Assembly (NCBI GenBank): GCA_013399015.1
Contig: VWZX01008168.1
Location: 62,001-126,000 of the forward strand
DNA: 64,000 nucleotides
Direction of reading: 5' to 3'
Source of the DNA: Galbula dea
Lineage: Eukaryota > Chordata > Aves > Piciformes > Galbulidae
Below, piece after piece: positions 48,701 through 59,632 of the stretch. Below the pieces are notes generated by a model, which was not told the DNA's origin, did no database searches, and saw only the letters and a program-made list of their open reading frames with translations. The first letter of the stretch is position 1; each line of letters starts with the position of its first letter. The translations under genes and the position numbers were made by a program.

Positions 48701-49792
48701 TGTGGTGGGTTGGAAGGGAACTGAAAGATCATCTTCTTCCAACCATCCAGCCATAGGCAAGGTGCACCTTCCACTAGAGCAGGTTGCTCCAAGCTTCACC
48801 CAACCTGGTCTTGAACATTTCCAGGGATGGAAGGTTGCACTGGATGGTGGCCAGCTGGGGTTGGGATGTCTCCAGAGATGGAGACTCCACCACCTCTCTG
48901 GGCAGCCTGGCCAGGGCTCTGCACCCTCAGAGGGAAGAAGTTTCTCCTGGTGTTCAGATGGAGCTGCCTCTGTTGCAGTCTGTGCCTGTTCCCTCTTGTC
49001 CTGTCCCTGGCCACCACTGACCAAAGCCTGGCCCCAGCCTCCTGCCACCCACCCAGCAAGTATTGAGGAGCATTGAGCAGATCTCTCCTCAGTCTGCTCT
49101 TCTCCAGGCTAAACAACCCCAAGGCTCTCAGCCTTTCCCCATCAGAGAGATGTCCAAGTCCCCTAAGCATTTCTGTAGCCCTTTCCTATGCCCTCTCCAG
49201 AAGTTCCCTGCCCTTCTTGACCAGGGGAGCTCAGACCTGGAGCCAGAGCTCCAGCTGTGGCCTGGTTAGGGCAGAGTTGAGGAGGAGGAGAACCTCCCTT
49301 GGCCTGCTTACCACACTCTTCTTGTTGCCAGGATGCCATTGACCTTCTTGGCCATGAGAGCACATTGCTAGCTCATGGTCACCCTGTTGTACACCAGGAC
49401 TTCTACATCTTCTTCCCCAAAGATGCTTTCCAGCAGAACAATCCTTAACCTGCCCTGGTCCATGAGGTTCTTCCTCCCCAGCTGCATTACCCTACACTTG
49501 CCCTTGCTGAATTTTGCTGCCATCTCTCAGCACCTTCCTTTTTTGTGTCTTCCTCTCTCTTATCCTTCTCCCTCTCTCAGGTTACCCTTTCTTTGGCAAC
49601 ATCACCGTGACCAGAGGCTGTGAGGAGGAATGTGTTGCCTCCAGTGGGATAGGAGCAAACAAACCCAAGTCCTGCTGCTACACTGACCTCTGCACTGAAG
49701 AGCCCAGGAGCACCAATGGGGTGGGAAGCCACTCTGCAGCTCTAGGTCTGCTGGTCATGGCTGTAGGCACCATCCTCCAGTGTGCTCTGTAA
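45662..49792 (+). CDS. SLURP1: SLURP1-like LY6/uPAR-domain protein with predicted GPI tail (complete three-exon gene)
   Basis: Spliced CDS is 45662..45713, 48525..48644 and 49581..49792: 384 nt, 127 residues. It has a signal peptide (MKTLLVGLLLGLAYMELG), then an LU domain with ten Cys: LRCYTC, AKC, TLC, TVC, TRGC, EEC, SCC and LC. LRCYTCKEP, the CRTVT segment and TVTRGC followed by CVA look most like mammalian SLURP1, and YPF after exon 2 is shared by SLURP1 and LYPD2. Two things differ from SLURP1. Mammalian SLURP1 is secreted and stops just after the last Cys, whereas this protein continues about 30 residues into a hydrophobic tail (SAALGLLVMAVGTILQCAL), as GPI-anchored LYPD2 does. The Asn after the last LU Cys is replaced by Thr (DLCTEE). 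One N-glycosylation site (NIT) is visible. SLURP1 modulates nicotinic receptors in skin; that role is not assured here. It could also be a LYPD2-related avian paralogue. Confidence 0.85.
45714..47139 (+). other. Intron 1 of the SLURP1-like gene, left part
   Basis: Unique intronic sequence free of CR1 for about 1.4 kb, the longest such intronic stretch in the window. Nothing specific recognised. Confidence 0.6.
47140..47262 (+). mobile_element. CR1 3' end in SLURP1-like intron 1
   Basis: ttggaactaggtgatctttg and tctcttccaacccaagccat. Confidence 0.88.
47440..47540 (-). mobile_element. CR1 internal scrap in SLURP1-like intron 1
   Basis: cttctccaggctgaacaacc; about 100 bp, worn. Confidence 0.7.
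47557..47569. repeat. Poly(C)13 tract
   Basis: Thirteen C in a row in intron 1 of the SLURP1-like gene. Confidence 0.95.
48525..48644 (+). CDS. SLURP1: SLURP1-like exon 2 (first half of LU domain)
   Basis: The acceptor is gttcctttctgcag and the donor is g|gtaaga. The exon encodes AQALRCYTCKEP through HSVDS with five cysteines. It is 120 nt, phase 1 at both ends, the same length as LYPD2 exon 2. Confidence 0.92.
48688..48832 (-). mobile_element. CR1 3' end in SLURP1-like intron 2
   Basis: Starts about 43 bp after the exon 2 donor (gatgatagaatgtggtgggt) and stops at tttccagggatgg, where another copy begins. Confidence 0.88.
48833..49520 (-). mobile_element. CR1 3' region filling most of SLURP1-like intron 2
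   Basis: aaggttgcactggatggtgg onward, reaching coding-region sequence (aagatgctttccagcagaac, cttgcccttgctgaattttg). It ends about 60 bp before exon 3. Confidence 0.9.
49581..49792 (+). CDS. SLURP1: SLURP1-like exon 3 (second half of LU domain and hydrophobic tail)
   Basis: The acceptor is ccctctctcag and the stop is TAA at 49790..49792. The exon encodes YPFFGNITVTRGC, CVASSGIG, SCCYTDLC and the hydrophobic tail. Coding length is 212 nt. A CR1 copy ends about 60 bp upstream. Confidence 0.92.
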
Positions 49793-50189
49793 CGTGGCAA
49801 GTTCCCCTTGCTGCAGCCAAAAACATCTCCACTCCTCTCTGTGCCAAGCTGCCTGGTGAACTCTAGGGTGCCCTGGAAATAAGCTGCTTTGCTGGTGGCT
49901 TCACTCATCTTCAGTGCTGGGAATTCATGTGGATTCAAGCCAAGAGTTTGGGCACCTGGACCTAAAAAACCTTCCAGTTTCCAGTTGCTAAGCAGATGTT
50001 CCTCACCTTCAGTTGCTTCTGGTCCTCAGCTTGCCTCTGTGGGGAGCAGGAGTGGATGAAGTGCTGCAGCTCTACTGATGGAAATGCCATCAAGGTTGAT
50101 GTTCTGGTGTCATCCCCAGCCAGAGCAAGGCCCCTACTGACACTGGACATGGACAAGGTTATTTTCCCAACCTGTGCCTGTGTGTCTCT

Positions 50190-50195
50190 ATTAAA
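50190..50195 (+). promoter_or_regulatory. SLURP1: Candidate polyadenylation signal of the SLURP1-like gene (ATTAAA)
   Basis: ATTAAA, the commonest variant hexamer, lies about 400 nt after the stop. The 3' UTR it implies (49793..50210) contains no CR1. An earlier AATAAG near 49877 is a weaker alternative. Confidence 0.5.
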
Positions 50196-50361
50196 TCCCT
50201 GTGTAGAACCTTCCCTCCCCCAAAACTCTTGCAAGTCTCCATCAGGAGCTTGACTTGTTTTCTTTCCACTGCTGGTGTCATCTCCTGAGTCAGAACAGCA
50301 GGTGGACATTGGCTTTCACTTACTCCTTGCTCAGCAGAGTGAGGCTTTCACTTCATCTGGA

Positions 50362-50434
50362 CATGGTTTAGTGGCATGGTGGTGAGAGGTTGATGGTTGA
50401 CTTGATGATCTCTTCCAACCTGAATGGTTCTGTC
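50362..50434 (+). mobile_element. CR1 3' end, short
   Basis: acatggtttagtggcatggt to caacctgaatggttctgt. Confidence 0.85.
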
Positions 50435-50735
50435 CTGAACAAGCTTTGGGATGAGTCCTCAAGTGCTCAGCCTTCATGTGTTGAGATGGGGTGGCTTCCT
50501 GGAAAGCTCAAAACACATCCTGGACTAAGAAGCCAGGATAGGTTAGACCTGCAAAAGCAAATTGGAGAGTTAGTCTATCCAAAACCTTCACCAACCCTTT
50601 GCCTGAGCTCAGGCTGTGATCAGAGCTCCTGGATTTCCCTTCCCCAGATGTTCTGCAGACAGTTTCACACCACTCCTCCTCTTACTCTGCCCTCCCTCCT
50701 CTCTCCACAGCAGGGGTTGCAGGAAAAGTAATAAT

Positions 50736-51000
50736 TATAGAATCACAGAATCATTCTGGTGGGAAAAACCCTCTGAGATCATGGACTCAACCATCCACCC
50801 AACACTCCCATGCTCACCACTAACCCATGGCCCCAAGCACCATGTCTGCAGGTGTTCTGAACTCTTCCAGGGATGGAGGTTCTTGGGCCAATGCCTGAGA
50901 ACCCTCTCAAGGACAAAACTCTTCCTAAGATGCAACCTGAACCTCTCCTGGTGCAACTTGAAGCTATTTCCTCTTGTCCTATAACTCCTTACCTGGGAGG
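50736..51000 (-). mobile_element. CR1 3' region
   Basis: atagaatcacagaatcattc and gttcttgggccaatgcctga. Confidence 0.9.
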
Positions 51001-51004
51001 AGAG

Positions 51005-51305
51005 GCAGCATCTTGGCTGGGATCAGCACTGGTGTGGTCAGTAGGACTGGGGGAGCCTTTGTCCCCCTGTACTCAGCACTGATGAGGCCACACCTCGAGA
51101 ATTGTGTTCATTTTTGGGCCCCTCACTCCAAGAAGGACATGGAGGTGCTGGAGTGTGGCCAGAGAAGGGCAAGGAAGGTAGGGAAGGGTCTAGAGCACAA
51201 GGGTTGTGAGGAGCAGCTGAGGGAAGTGGGGTTGGTTAGGCTGGAGAAGAGGAGGCTCAGGGGAGAGCTTCTGGCTCTCTGCAGCTCTCTGAGAGGAGGT
51301 GGTAA
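51005..51305 (+). mobile_element. CR1 fragment, opposite strand, abutting the previous one
   Basis: gctgggatcagcactggtgt to gctctctgagaggaggtggt. Confidence 0.9.
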
Positions 51306-53498
51306 TAAGACCCTGGCATAGGTGAATGACTCCACTCACACTGGTTAACAGCACTGCTGGGTCTCAGCTGGGGCCTCACTCTATCCTCTCTTGGAGCAGC
51401 TCTAAGATGGATTTTGATGCCCTGTCTGCTGTAAAACCAGATGGAGTGGAAGCAGATCCAAAAGAGCCAGAAGTCCCCAGCCCACAGCCCTCTCTGGTGC
51501 CATTTGCTCTGTTCCTGTTGCCAGGGCTCATCCAGGGGATAATCTGCAAGAGTAAGGGCAGAGCAGAACACCATACCCCATCCTGGTGTGGTGCTGAAGT
51601 TCCTACAACCTCCTTTGCAGCAAAGCCTATTTTTTTCTCCATTATTTTATCCTCCTCCACTCTGTTTCCAGCCAGGAAACCAAAGGAATAAGCAGAGGAG
51701 GCTCTTTCCATTTCTTCAATTGCTTCTCAAGGTCCCATTGGCAAGCCAGCTTGGACAAGGCATTGCATTCCTTGGCAGAAGGTTCTGTTGGAGCCTGGGG
51801 CTCTGGAGGATGTGAAGCTCTTTGTTTTGCAGATGAAATGTCCCTTGCTTCACTAAAACACCAACAGCTTCCCTGGAACACCCTTTCCATGCTGAGATCT
51901 CCAGGGGAGAAATGTTGTTAAGAAGCTAATGCTTGAGAGCTCTTCAACCAGTGGTATCACCCCTACCTACCTTTATGGGCACAGAGCATCACCTTCTGCT
52001 TCCTTCTGCTCTATTTCCCTGCTTCAAAACCAGTCTGATGTGCCAGGCTAAAAGCAAACCACCACCACCTGCCCTCCTGAGATCAAACCCCCACCACCTG
52101 CCCTCCTAAGATCAGCAGGTTGCCCACAGCCCCAGCCAGATCAGAGCTTGCTTTCTACTCTGGGTTCAAGCTCTAGACTAAGTCACTAGTGACCTCCCCA
52201 ATGACCTTTCCATGCTGGCTGCCCTGTCATGGGCTTGCTGGGTTGAACTTTTCTCCCTGTAGATGGGACAGGGCCTGGATTCAGAGGGATTGGGAGGTGT
52301 GAGGATTCCCTTCTGGATGAGAGTCTAGTAAATAAAGTCAGATCCTCTAGTTTTCAGCCTGCAGCATTTCTCTTGTGTGCTCAGCCTTCACCCAGGGAGG
52401 GAGGGAGGATGGAGCAGCAGAGGGGGCAAGGAGGACATGACTCTGGTTGCTTATGCAGCTCCCAAACTGCCCTGTGCCAGAGAGGGGAGAAGCTCCAGAA
52501 GGGAGCAAACAAAAGAATGTAAACATGCTCCCTAGAAGAGCTAGGTTTAAGGCTCTCCCTGATGGAAGAGGAGGAGGAGAGGATGACAGAAGGGTAAAAC
52601 ACTGTCCAGAGGCTACAGAAGGTTCATCTGGGGCATGCACAGGAGAAATTGGCTGGGGTATTTTTTTGTTGTTTCTGTTTTAGAGCAGAAGAGCAAGTGC
52701 CTGAGCTCAGCAGACCAAGGCAAGCAAGAGGCCAGGAGCAACCATTCTGCATTGCAAAGATGCTGCAGGTGGGGACCACTGCCCTCCTGGGGTCCCTGTT
52801 GTTGGCTGGCAGCATCCTGCTGCATCACACTGTGCTGCTGGGCTCCTGTCACCTGGGGCTTGCCTCTTAAGGTGATCTTCACCTCCAGAGCAGCAAGCTT
52901 CTGCTGCAGCCAGAAGAGAGGCAAAAGCAGGATTTAGCTTCAAAAAAAAAGGGAGATTTTTCCTCAATGAGGTGAGGTGAAAAAGCCTTTCACACTGAGT
53001 GTGCCAGGGGGGCAGAATATCCTGATATTGCATTAATATTCATCTGTCCACACAGCCACAGGCTGAGGAGTCATCACTGGGAGCCCTTGCAGGTTGGATC
53101 TGCTGCTGCTTCTGCTGCTTTCCTCCTTGCCTTGATTTATTCTTCCTCTTTGGCCTCTAGGAGTTAAAACCCAGCAAGTGCAACTGCCCCAGCAAATGCA
53201 GGACACTGCCAGGGGGAATCAAAGGAGCTGGCAGAGTTGTGCATCACGAGGTCGAGTGGACATACTGAGGGAGAAGGTTAAATATAGACTGGGGGTGGGG
53301 GGGAAGTACAACAGGGAAAGATGTGACTCCAAAAGGCTGTAAAAAACCTTGCAGCCTCTTAGTCCTGCAAGAGGAAGCTTCACAGCAGGCAGCAACCAGC
53401 TCTACTGGTTGTTGTGTTGAAGGATTTTACCTGCCCCACCGGGGGCTTGTTCTTCCCAGCAGTTGTTCTGGGCACATCCAGAGGTTTTAGCTTCAGGT
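51306..53498. other. Intergenic, CR1-free, with a weak exon-like segment
   Basis: The longest CR1-free intergenic stretch between the SLURP1-like gene and LYPD2. It contains the hydrophobic open segment at 52684..52870 discussed in the findings. Confidence 0.45.
52062..52115. repeat. 29-bp tandem duplication
   Basis: Two units of ccaccacctgccctcct-agatc start at 52062 and 52091. Confidence 0.8.
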
Positions 53499-53812
53499 TT
53501 CATAGAATCCTAGAGCTGTCAGGGGTGGAAGGGAGCTTCAAGAGCATCTCATCCCAACCCCCTGCCTGCCAGGGACACCTCCCACTACAGCAGGTTGCCC
53601 ACAGCCCCAGCCAGCCTAATTACCTTCAAAGCTCCCAGGGATGGAGCTTCCACAGCCTCTCTGAGCAACCTGTGCCAGTGTCTCCCCACCCTCACAGGGA
53701 AGAACTTCCTCCTCAGATCCAATCTGAATCTCCCCTCCTCTAGCTGGGATCCATTCCCCCTAGTCCTATCCCTACCTGACCTCCTGAACAGTCCCTCCCC
53801 AGATTTCTTGTA
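53499..53812 (-). mobile_element. CR1 3' region, well-preserved subfamily
   Basis: ttcatagaatcctagagctg and cctgcctgccagggacacct. Confidence 0.92.
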
Positions 53813-53902
53813 GCACCATGTGCTTCCAGCTGCAAACCTGCATAACCAACCTTGGCATGGGTTGGATCAGACCCAGGTTCAATCCTGATGCTTTGACTCG
53901 GG

Positions 53903-54128
53903 CAAGTTTTGGGCTCCTGACTCCCAGAAGGACATGGAGGGGCTGGAGTGTGGCCAAAGAAGGGCAAGGAAGGTGGGGAAGGGTCTAGAGCACAAGTGTT
54001 GTGAGGAGCAGCTGAGGGAAGTGGGGTTGGTTAGGCTGGAGAAGAGGAGGCTCAGGGGAGAGCTTCTGGCTCTCTGCAGCTCCCTGAGAGGAGGCTGGAG
54101 CCAGGTGGGGCTTGGGCTCTTCTCCCAG
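53903..54128 (+). mobile_element. CR1 fragment
   Basis: gggctcctgactcccagaag to gggcttgggctcttctccca. Confidence 0.9.
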
Positions 54129-54861
54129 TTATTAAGCTACATTAATCCAGGTGGGCATGGTAGAAAAAAGAGGCAAGATGAGGACAGAAATTCTTCTACA
54201 TCTCCAAGAGAAGAAAAAAAATAGGAGATATTTTTTGCTGTCCAGACATTTAATGTAAAACCAGAGCTGGGATCTAATCAAATAGAGAAAGAACTTGTAG
54301 TTCCTGCTAAAAATACCTCTCTAGAATAAAAATATACATTAAGATGGAGCTGGAAGGCTGCTGGAGGTATCTGCCACTGCCTTGTATTTACAGAGAGGGA
54401 TTTAAATGTTTAATGCTGCACATTCAGAAGGAAGTCACTGCCTCTGAAGGAGTTATTAATTATAGAATGAGCTTGGCAGGACTGAGGAGCAGCAGGAGTG
54501 ATAGCATGCTCCCTATCCCTCCCAAATTCTTCCTCATCTAAAACCTATCATGTGCACATTATCTTTTTCCCCTTCTTCTTCTTCAGATAGATCTATTTTT
54601 CCCCATATGAGGCTGTGGATGGCTGGGAGCAGCTGCTTCTGACACACAGGTACAGCCTCTCTCAGATGGCTTCATTGCTTCCCTGCTTGACTCTGGCATC
54701 ACTAATTCCAGGGGAAACTCAAACCCTCTGGGTTCAGCACAGCCTCAGCTCTGAGAACTAGGCAAATCCCCTAAAAATGAGGTGAAAGGAAACTCCAGGG
54801 TTCCTGAAGTGCACACTGGGAACTGGGGAGTTGAATACACAGCTTGAATATTGAGTTTAGT

Positions 54862-55300
54862 TTGGGCTCCTCACTCCCAGAAGGACATGGAGGGGCTGGA
54901 GGGTGGCCAGAGGAGGGCAAGGAAGGTGGGGAAGGGGCTAGAGCACAAGGGTTGTGAGGAGCAGCTGAGGGAAGTGGGGTTGGTTAGGCTGGAGAAGAGG
55001 AGGCTCAGGGGAGCCTTTCTGGCTCTCTGCAGCTCCCTGAGAGGAGGCTGGAGCCAGGAGGGGGTTGGGCTCTTCTCCCAGGTAGCAAGCAAAAGGACAG
55101 GAGTTGGCCTCACATTGTACCAGGGGAGGTTTAGGTTGGACATGAGGAACAATTTCTTCATGGAAAGGATTGTCAAGGCCTGGAAGAGGCTGCCCAGGGC
55201 AGTGGTGAAGTCCCCACCCCTGGAAGGATTTAAAAGATGTGTAGATATGGCTCTGAGGGACGTGGTTTGGTGGTGGACTTGGTACTGCTGATTAACCTGA
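54862..55300 (+). mobile_element. CR1 3' region
   Basis: gggctcctcactcccagaag to ggacgtggtttggtggtgga. Confidence 0.9.
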
Positions 55301-55626
55301 ATGCTCCTGTCATTCTGCATGCTGAAGGGGCTGGGACACAAGCACATCATCCTGGTTGCTATTTTAATTTAGCAAGGTCATTTAGGGTCACTTGAAGTGG
55401 AGAAGGATGCTCAGAGTATTGTAAAAGGAGAGGGCAGATGGTCTGTGTGTTCAACAGCTGCCATCCCAGCAAGCCTTCATCCCCAGTGCCTGGAGCTCCA
55501 GTCTGCAGTGTGCCAGGAGGTTTTAAAACCCACCAGGTGTGTCACACAATCATTCTGTGTCCTCTCTGAGGCTGGTTTGGCTCCTGATCTCCCTTCCCTA
55601 GTCAGGCCCTGTTAAACAGTTGGGAA

Positions 55627-55920
55627 ATCATGGAATCATAGGATGGTTTGGGTTGGAAGGGACCTTCAAGATCATCCAGTTCCAACCCCTCTGCCATGGG
55701 CAGGGATGGCACCACTAGACCAGGCTACCCAGGGCCACATCCAGCCTGGCCTTCAACACTGCCAGGGTTGGGGCAGCCACAGCCTCTCTGGGCAACCTGT
55801 TCCAGTGCCTCACCAAAGAATTTCTTCTTAAGTTCCAATCCAAATCTCCCCTTCTGCAGTCTGAAGCCATCCCCCCTTGCTCTATTCACTTTCCACCTGG
55901 CTGAAGAGTCTCTCTCCTCC
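55627..55920 (-). mobile_element. CR1 3' region
   Basis: atcatggaatcataggatgg and agatcatccagttccaaccc. Confidence 0.92.
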
Positions 55921-55925
55921 TCTTC

Positions 55926-56050
55926 TATATGGTTTGGGTTGGAAGGGGTCTTAAAGATCACCTAGTTCCAACCCCACCACCATAAGCAGGGACTTCTTCC
56001 ACCAGAGCAGGTTGCTCAAAGCCTTATCCAACCTGGTCTTGAATTGTCCC
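55926..56050 (-). mobile_element. CR1 3' end, second copy adjoining
   Basis: tatggtttgggttggaaggg restarts the 3' terminus. Confidence 0.88.
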
Positions 56051-56132
56051 ACATCAGGAGCTCCAAGCATGGTCCTGCAACAGCTCTTCAGTGCTAATTG
56101 AGCTTTAAGTTTCTTAGTACACTTAATAAACC

Positions 56133-56362
56133 AGAGAATCAGAGAATCATGATGGCTGGAAAAGCCCTCTGAGATCATCCAGTCCAAGCATCCACCCAAC
56201 ATTCCCATATGCTCACCACCAAACCATGGCCCCAAGCACAACATCTCCATGGTTTTTGAACCCCTCCAGGGATGGTGACTCCAGCACCTCCCTGGGCAGC
56301 CTGGGCCAATGCCTGAGAACCCTCTGGGGGAAGAAATTCCTCTTAAGATCCAATCTGAATTA
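56133..56362 (-). mobile_element. CR1 3' region
   Basis: agagaatcagagaatcatga and ctgagaaccctctgggggaa. Confidence 0.9.
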
Positions 56363-57475
56363 TTTGGGAGGTAGGTAAGGACATTGTGTCTTGGGGGGAA
56401 AGAGTTTTGCACAAGCCCCTCATGGGTGTATCTCTGAAATCCATGGGGTCCACAGTGTCAGAGGCAACCAGAAGCCATAGCACATGAAACCCATGAGCCA
56501 GAGTCCCCAAAATCTAACCTGGGCATCTGAACAAAACCAGTCCAGGCTCCCTTTGACCAGCAGGTCTCTGAATACAAGGATGTGAGCATGGTTTTGATGT
56601 CTTCAGGCCATTCCTCCCCATGGCAAGGGCCCTTTGCTGTGCCTTCAACCCCATCAGCCATGCCCCACCAGTGCTGAAGCATTGTCCAACCCTTCACACA
56701 CAGCCTTGCACTGGACCCACCAGTGCTTGGAGCAGTAAAGGTCACTCCTGCCTTGTTGGTGGCTAGAGTTGGGCCTGGCATGAACTTCTTTTCATCTCCT
56801 TGCAATAGAAATTGCTTTTACCCAAGAATCTGGGAATGAGACCCAAAAAGTGCCTGGAAAAGGAGATGGAGCCATGTCAAGGTGTTCAAGTTGGTGGATC
56901 TACACTACCTTCAGCCTGGTGAGGAGCACCCCAAGGCTTGGGAGAAGCTTTGCACCTCCTTTGAGCCCTGTTTACCATGCACACACCTTGGCTTCTCAGC
57001 TGGTTCCTCAGAGGAGACACAAACACAGGCTGTGGCACAACCACTCTTCCACCTGCCCACGTGAAGCCCTGAGGGTGGGTGGCACTTTGCCAGTTGAAAC
57101 TCTCCCAGGGACAGTGTCAGGATTGCAGAGGGTGGCTGTGAAGCAGCACTGATGGCAGATACCTGCAGAGGGATGTGCCACCACTCCCAGCCAGAAGCCT
57201 GGATGCATGGCAGGCAATGGAATCTGGGTTCCTGGTAGGAACAGCCCAGGTAGGGCAACACAGAACAGGATCATCATTTTCCTGGTGACAGGAGGAGGCA
57301 TGGGGCCAAATTTCCCCTGTTCCTCATTTCATAGCATCATATGTCTCCCTGAAACTCAAAAGTTGCCCAAGTCCTGGGCCAAGCACAGGTCTGGAAAGAT
57401 GCAGTGGAGTTAGCCACCCCTGAAGTCAACAGCTGGGAAAGCAAACCAGGGTCCTGGCATACCTGCAGCTCTTCA
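56363..57475. other. Intergenic, nothing recognised
   Basis: Open frames of about 100 codons on both strands without identifiable motifs. Confidence 0.45.
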
Positions 57476-57640
57476 AATCACAGAATCACACAGAACCATT
57501 CAGGTTGGAAGAGACCTCTAAGCCCATCAAGCCCAACCATCAGCCTCTCACCCCCATGCCACTAAACCATGGCCCTCAGCACCACATCTAGATGTTTTCT
57601 GAACCCCTCCAGGGCTGGTGACTCCACCACTGCCCTGTGA
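57476..57640 (-). mobile_element. CR1 3' end
   Basis: aatcacagaatcacacagaa and ctccagggctggtgactcca. Confidence 0.9.
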
Positions 57641-58018
57641 TTTCTCATGGCTTTTTAATTCCTCCCAAGGTTTTATTCCCCTCTATTTTTGGCACTGAGA
57701 TGTAGGTTCCCTTTATAAATAGCTTCATATTCTAATTCAGTCTGATAAACTAGGACATGTGTTTGGGCATCCAGACCTTGCTTTTGTGGGAGGAAGACTG
57801 TAACATTTCCAGCCAAGCTTCAGCCTTTCTGTGAGATCATTCTCTCTGGAAAACTGCTACCTTTGCCTCTGGAAAGTGTCTTGCACTCACAGTTTGAAAT
57901 CATTCCTCCTCCATCAACCCAGCCATTCTGGGAACTCCCAAGAGCACCACGGCTGTAGGAGAGGGAAGGACAAAGATTCACACTCCACAGGCTCTGGATT
58001 GAAACCTTAGAGGGCTTT

Positions 58019-58157
58019 GGGGTTCACAGAAGCATTAGGGGTTGGAAGGGACCTCTGGAGATCATCTAGTCCAACCTCCTTCTCAGAGCAGAGTCACCTA
58101 AAACAGGTTGCACAGGATCACCTCCAGGTGGGTTTGGAATGTCTGCAGAGATGGGAT
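58019..58157 (-). mobile_element. CR1 3' end, left arm of a 5'-to-5' pair
   Basis: ggggttcacagaagcattag to aatgtctgcagagatggg, where it meets a + strand copy. Confidence 0.88.
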
Positions 58158-58400
58158 GCAAGACCCTGGGCCAGGTCACCCAGAGAGGTGGGAGATGTCC
58201 CAGCCCTGGAATCATCCCAGCTCAGGTTGTCTGGGGCTGTGAGCAACCTGCTGTAGTTGCAGGTATCCCTGCTGACTGCAGGGGGTTGGACTAGATGACC
58301 CTCAAAGGTCCTTTCCAACCCAAACCATTCTCTAATTCTGTGATCTGCTGATTCTCTGAGTCCCTGATTCCATGATTTTATGATGCTATGACTCTCTGAT
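58158..58400 (+). mobile_element. CR1 3' end, right arm of the pair
   Basis: accctgggccaggtcaccca to several terminal repeats of the attctgtgat type. Confidence 0.88.
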
Positions 58401-59042
58401 CTTCTCAGCCACTAGCAACAACCACAAGTCTCCCCCTCCAGAGGACCCCAGAGCAGTAGCTCTGCTCTAGCCAGGTCCTTCAGGCTTCTTTGCAAAGGGG
58501 AAGGGAAAGTTGCCCCAGGGAGCAGAGATCTGCAAGCACCTAAGCATTGAGTGATGCCTTCAGGGCATGAATCATAGGAAAGACAATCTTCTTCTTCTAT
58601 AACCAGGGAGTATTCTTCTCCTCTGATGGAAATGTCACCTAGATTGGTTTGGTAAACAGCTTTTCAAATGAACTTCCTGGATCTTAGAAGAAGAACTGCC
58701 TCATTGCCTAGGCACACACACACAGAGCTCTGCTTGCAAGCTCTGATGCTCACTCTGGGTCCAGCTCTCCAGGGGTTTTTGTTTGTGTCTTTGTTTTCCA
58801 GGAGGATAAAGTAGCTCTGCATCACTGAAGGTCTCTCCAGGCTGGATCAGAAATGAGCATGGAGAAGCAAAACACATCCTAAATCAGCAGTCAATGAGAT
58901 GAAGTCCTGATGTACAGCTCTGTGGGATCTTCATTCTTTCCAGAGGGGACAGCACAGAAGCACACCTTGAAGTTCAGCCTGCAGCTCATCTTCTCAGCAG
59001 CAGCAGCAGAGTTCATGTTTATGCAGGGGCATGAAAGGCAAC

Positions 59043-59632
59043 CTCAGAGAATCATAACATGTCCTGAGTTGAAGGGGCTCAGGAGGATCACAGAGACACA
59101 GAACCATTCAGGTTGGAAGACACCTCCAAGATCATCAAGTCCAACCATCAGCCTCTCACCACCATGCCACTAAATCATGGCCCTAAGGACCACATCTATA
59201 AAGTTTCTTCAACATCTCCAGGGATCATGGAGTCCAACTCCTGTCCATGCACAGGACAACCCCCAGAATCACACTGAGGATGTTGTCCAAATGCTTCTGG
59301 AATTCTTTCAGGTTTGGTGCCATGACTGCTTCCCTGGGGAGCCTGTTCCAGAGCTCCACCACCCTCTGGGGGAAGAACCTTTCCCTGATATCCAACCTAA
59401 CCCTCCCCTGGCACAGCTTCATGCTGCTCCCTCAGGTCACCAGAGAGAAGAGATCAGCTCCTGCCCCTCTGCTTCCCCTCCTCATGAAGTTATAGATCAC
59501 AATGAGGTCTCCTCTCTCTCTCATTCTCCAGGCTGAACAAACCAAGTGACTTCAGCCATTCCTCATATGGCTTCCTCCCTAGACCCTTCACCATCTTCGT
59601 GGCTCTCCTCTGGCTGCTCTCCAACAGCTTCA
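59043..59632 (-). mobile_element. CR1, older subfamily, interrupted by another CR1
   Basis: 3' terminus at 59043..59093 (acatgtcctgagttgaaggg); resumes at 59215 (ggatcatggagtccaactcc) and runs to ctctggctgctctccaacag. Removing 59094..59220 restores a continuous element. Confidence 0.88.
59094..59220 (-). mobile_element. CR1 inserted within the older CR1
   Basis: acagaaccattcaggttgga to aacatctccag, flanked by ggatca on both sides (a 6-bp target-site duplication). Confidence 0.85.

Noticed and set aside
56458..56805. 115-codon frame on the minus strand
   Set aside because: No recognisable motif, signal peptide or splice signals; the opposite strand is similarly open.
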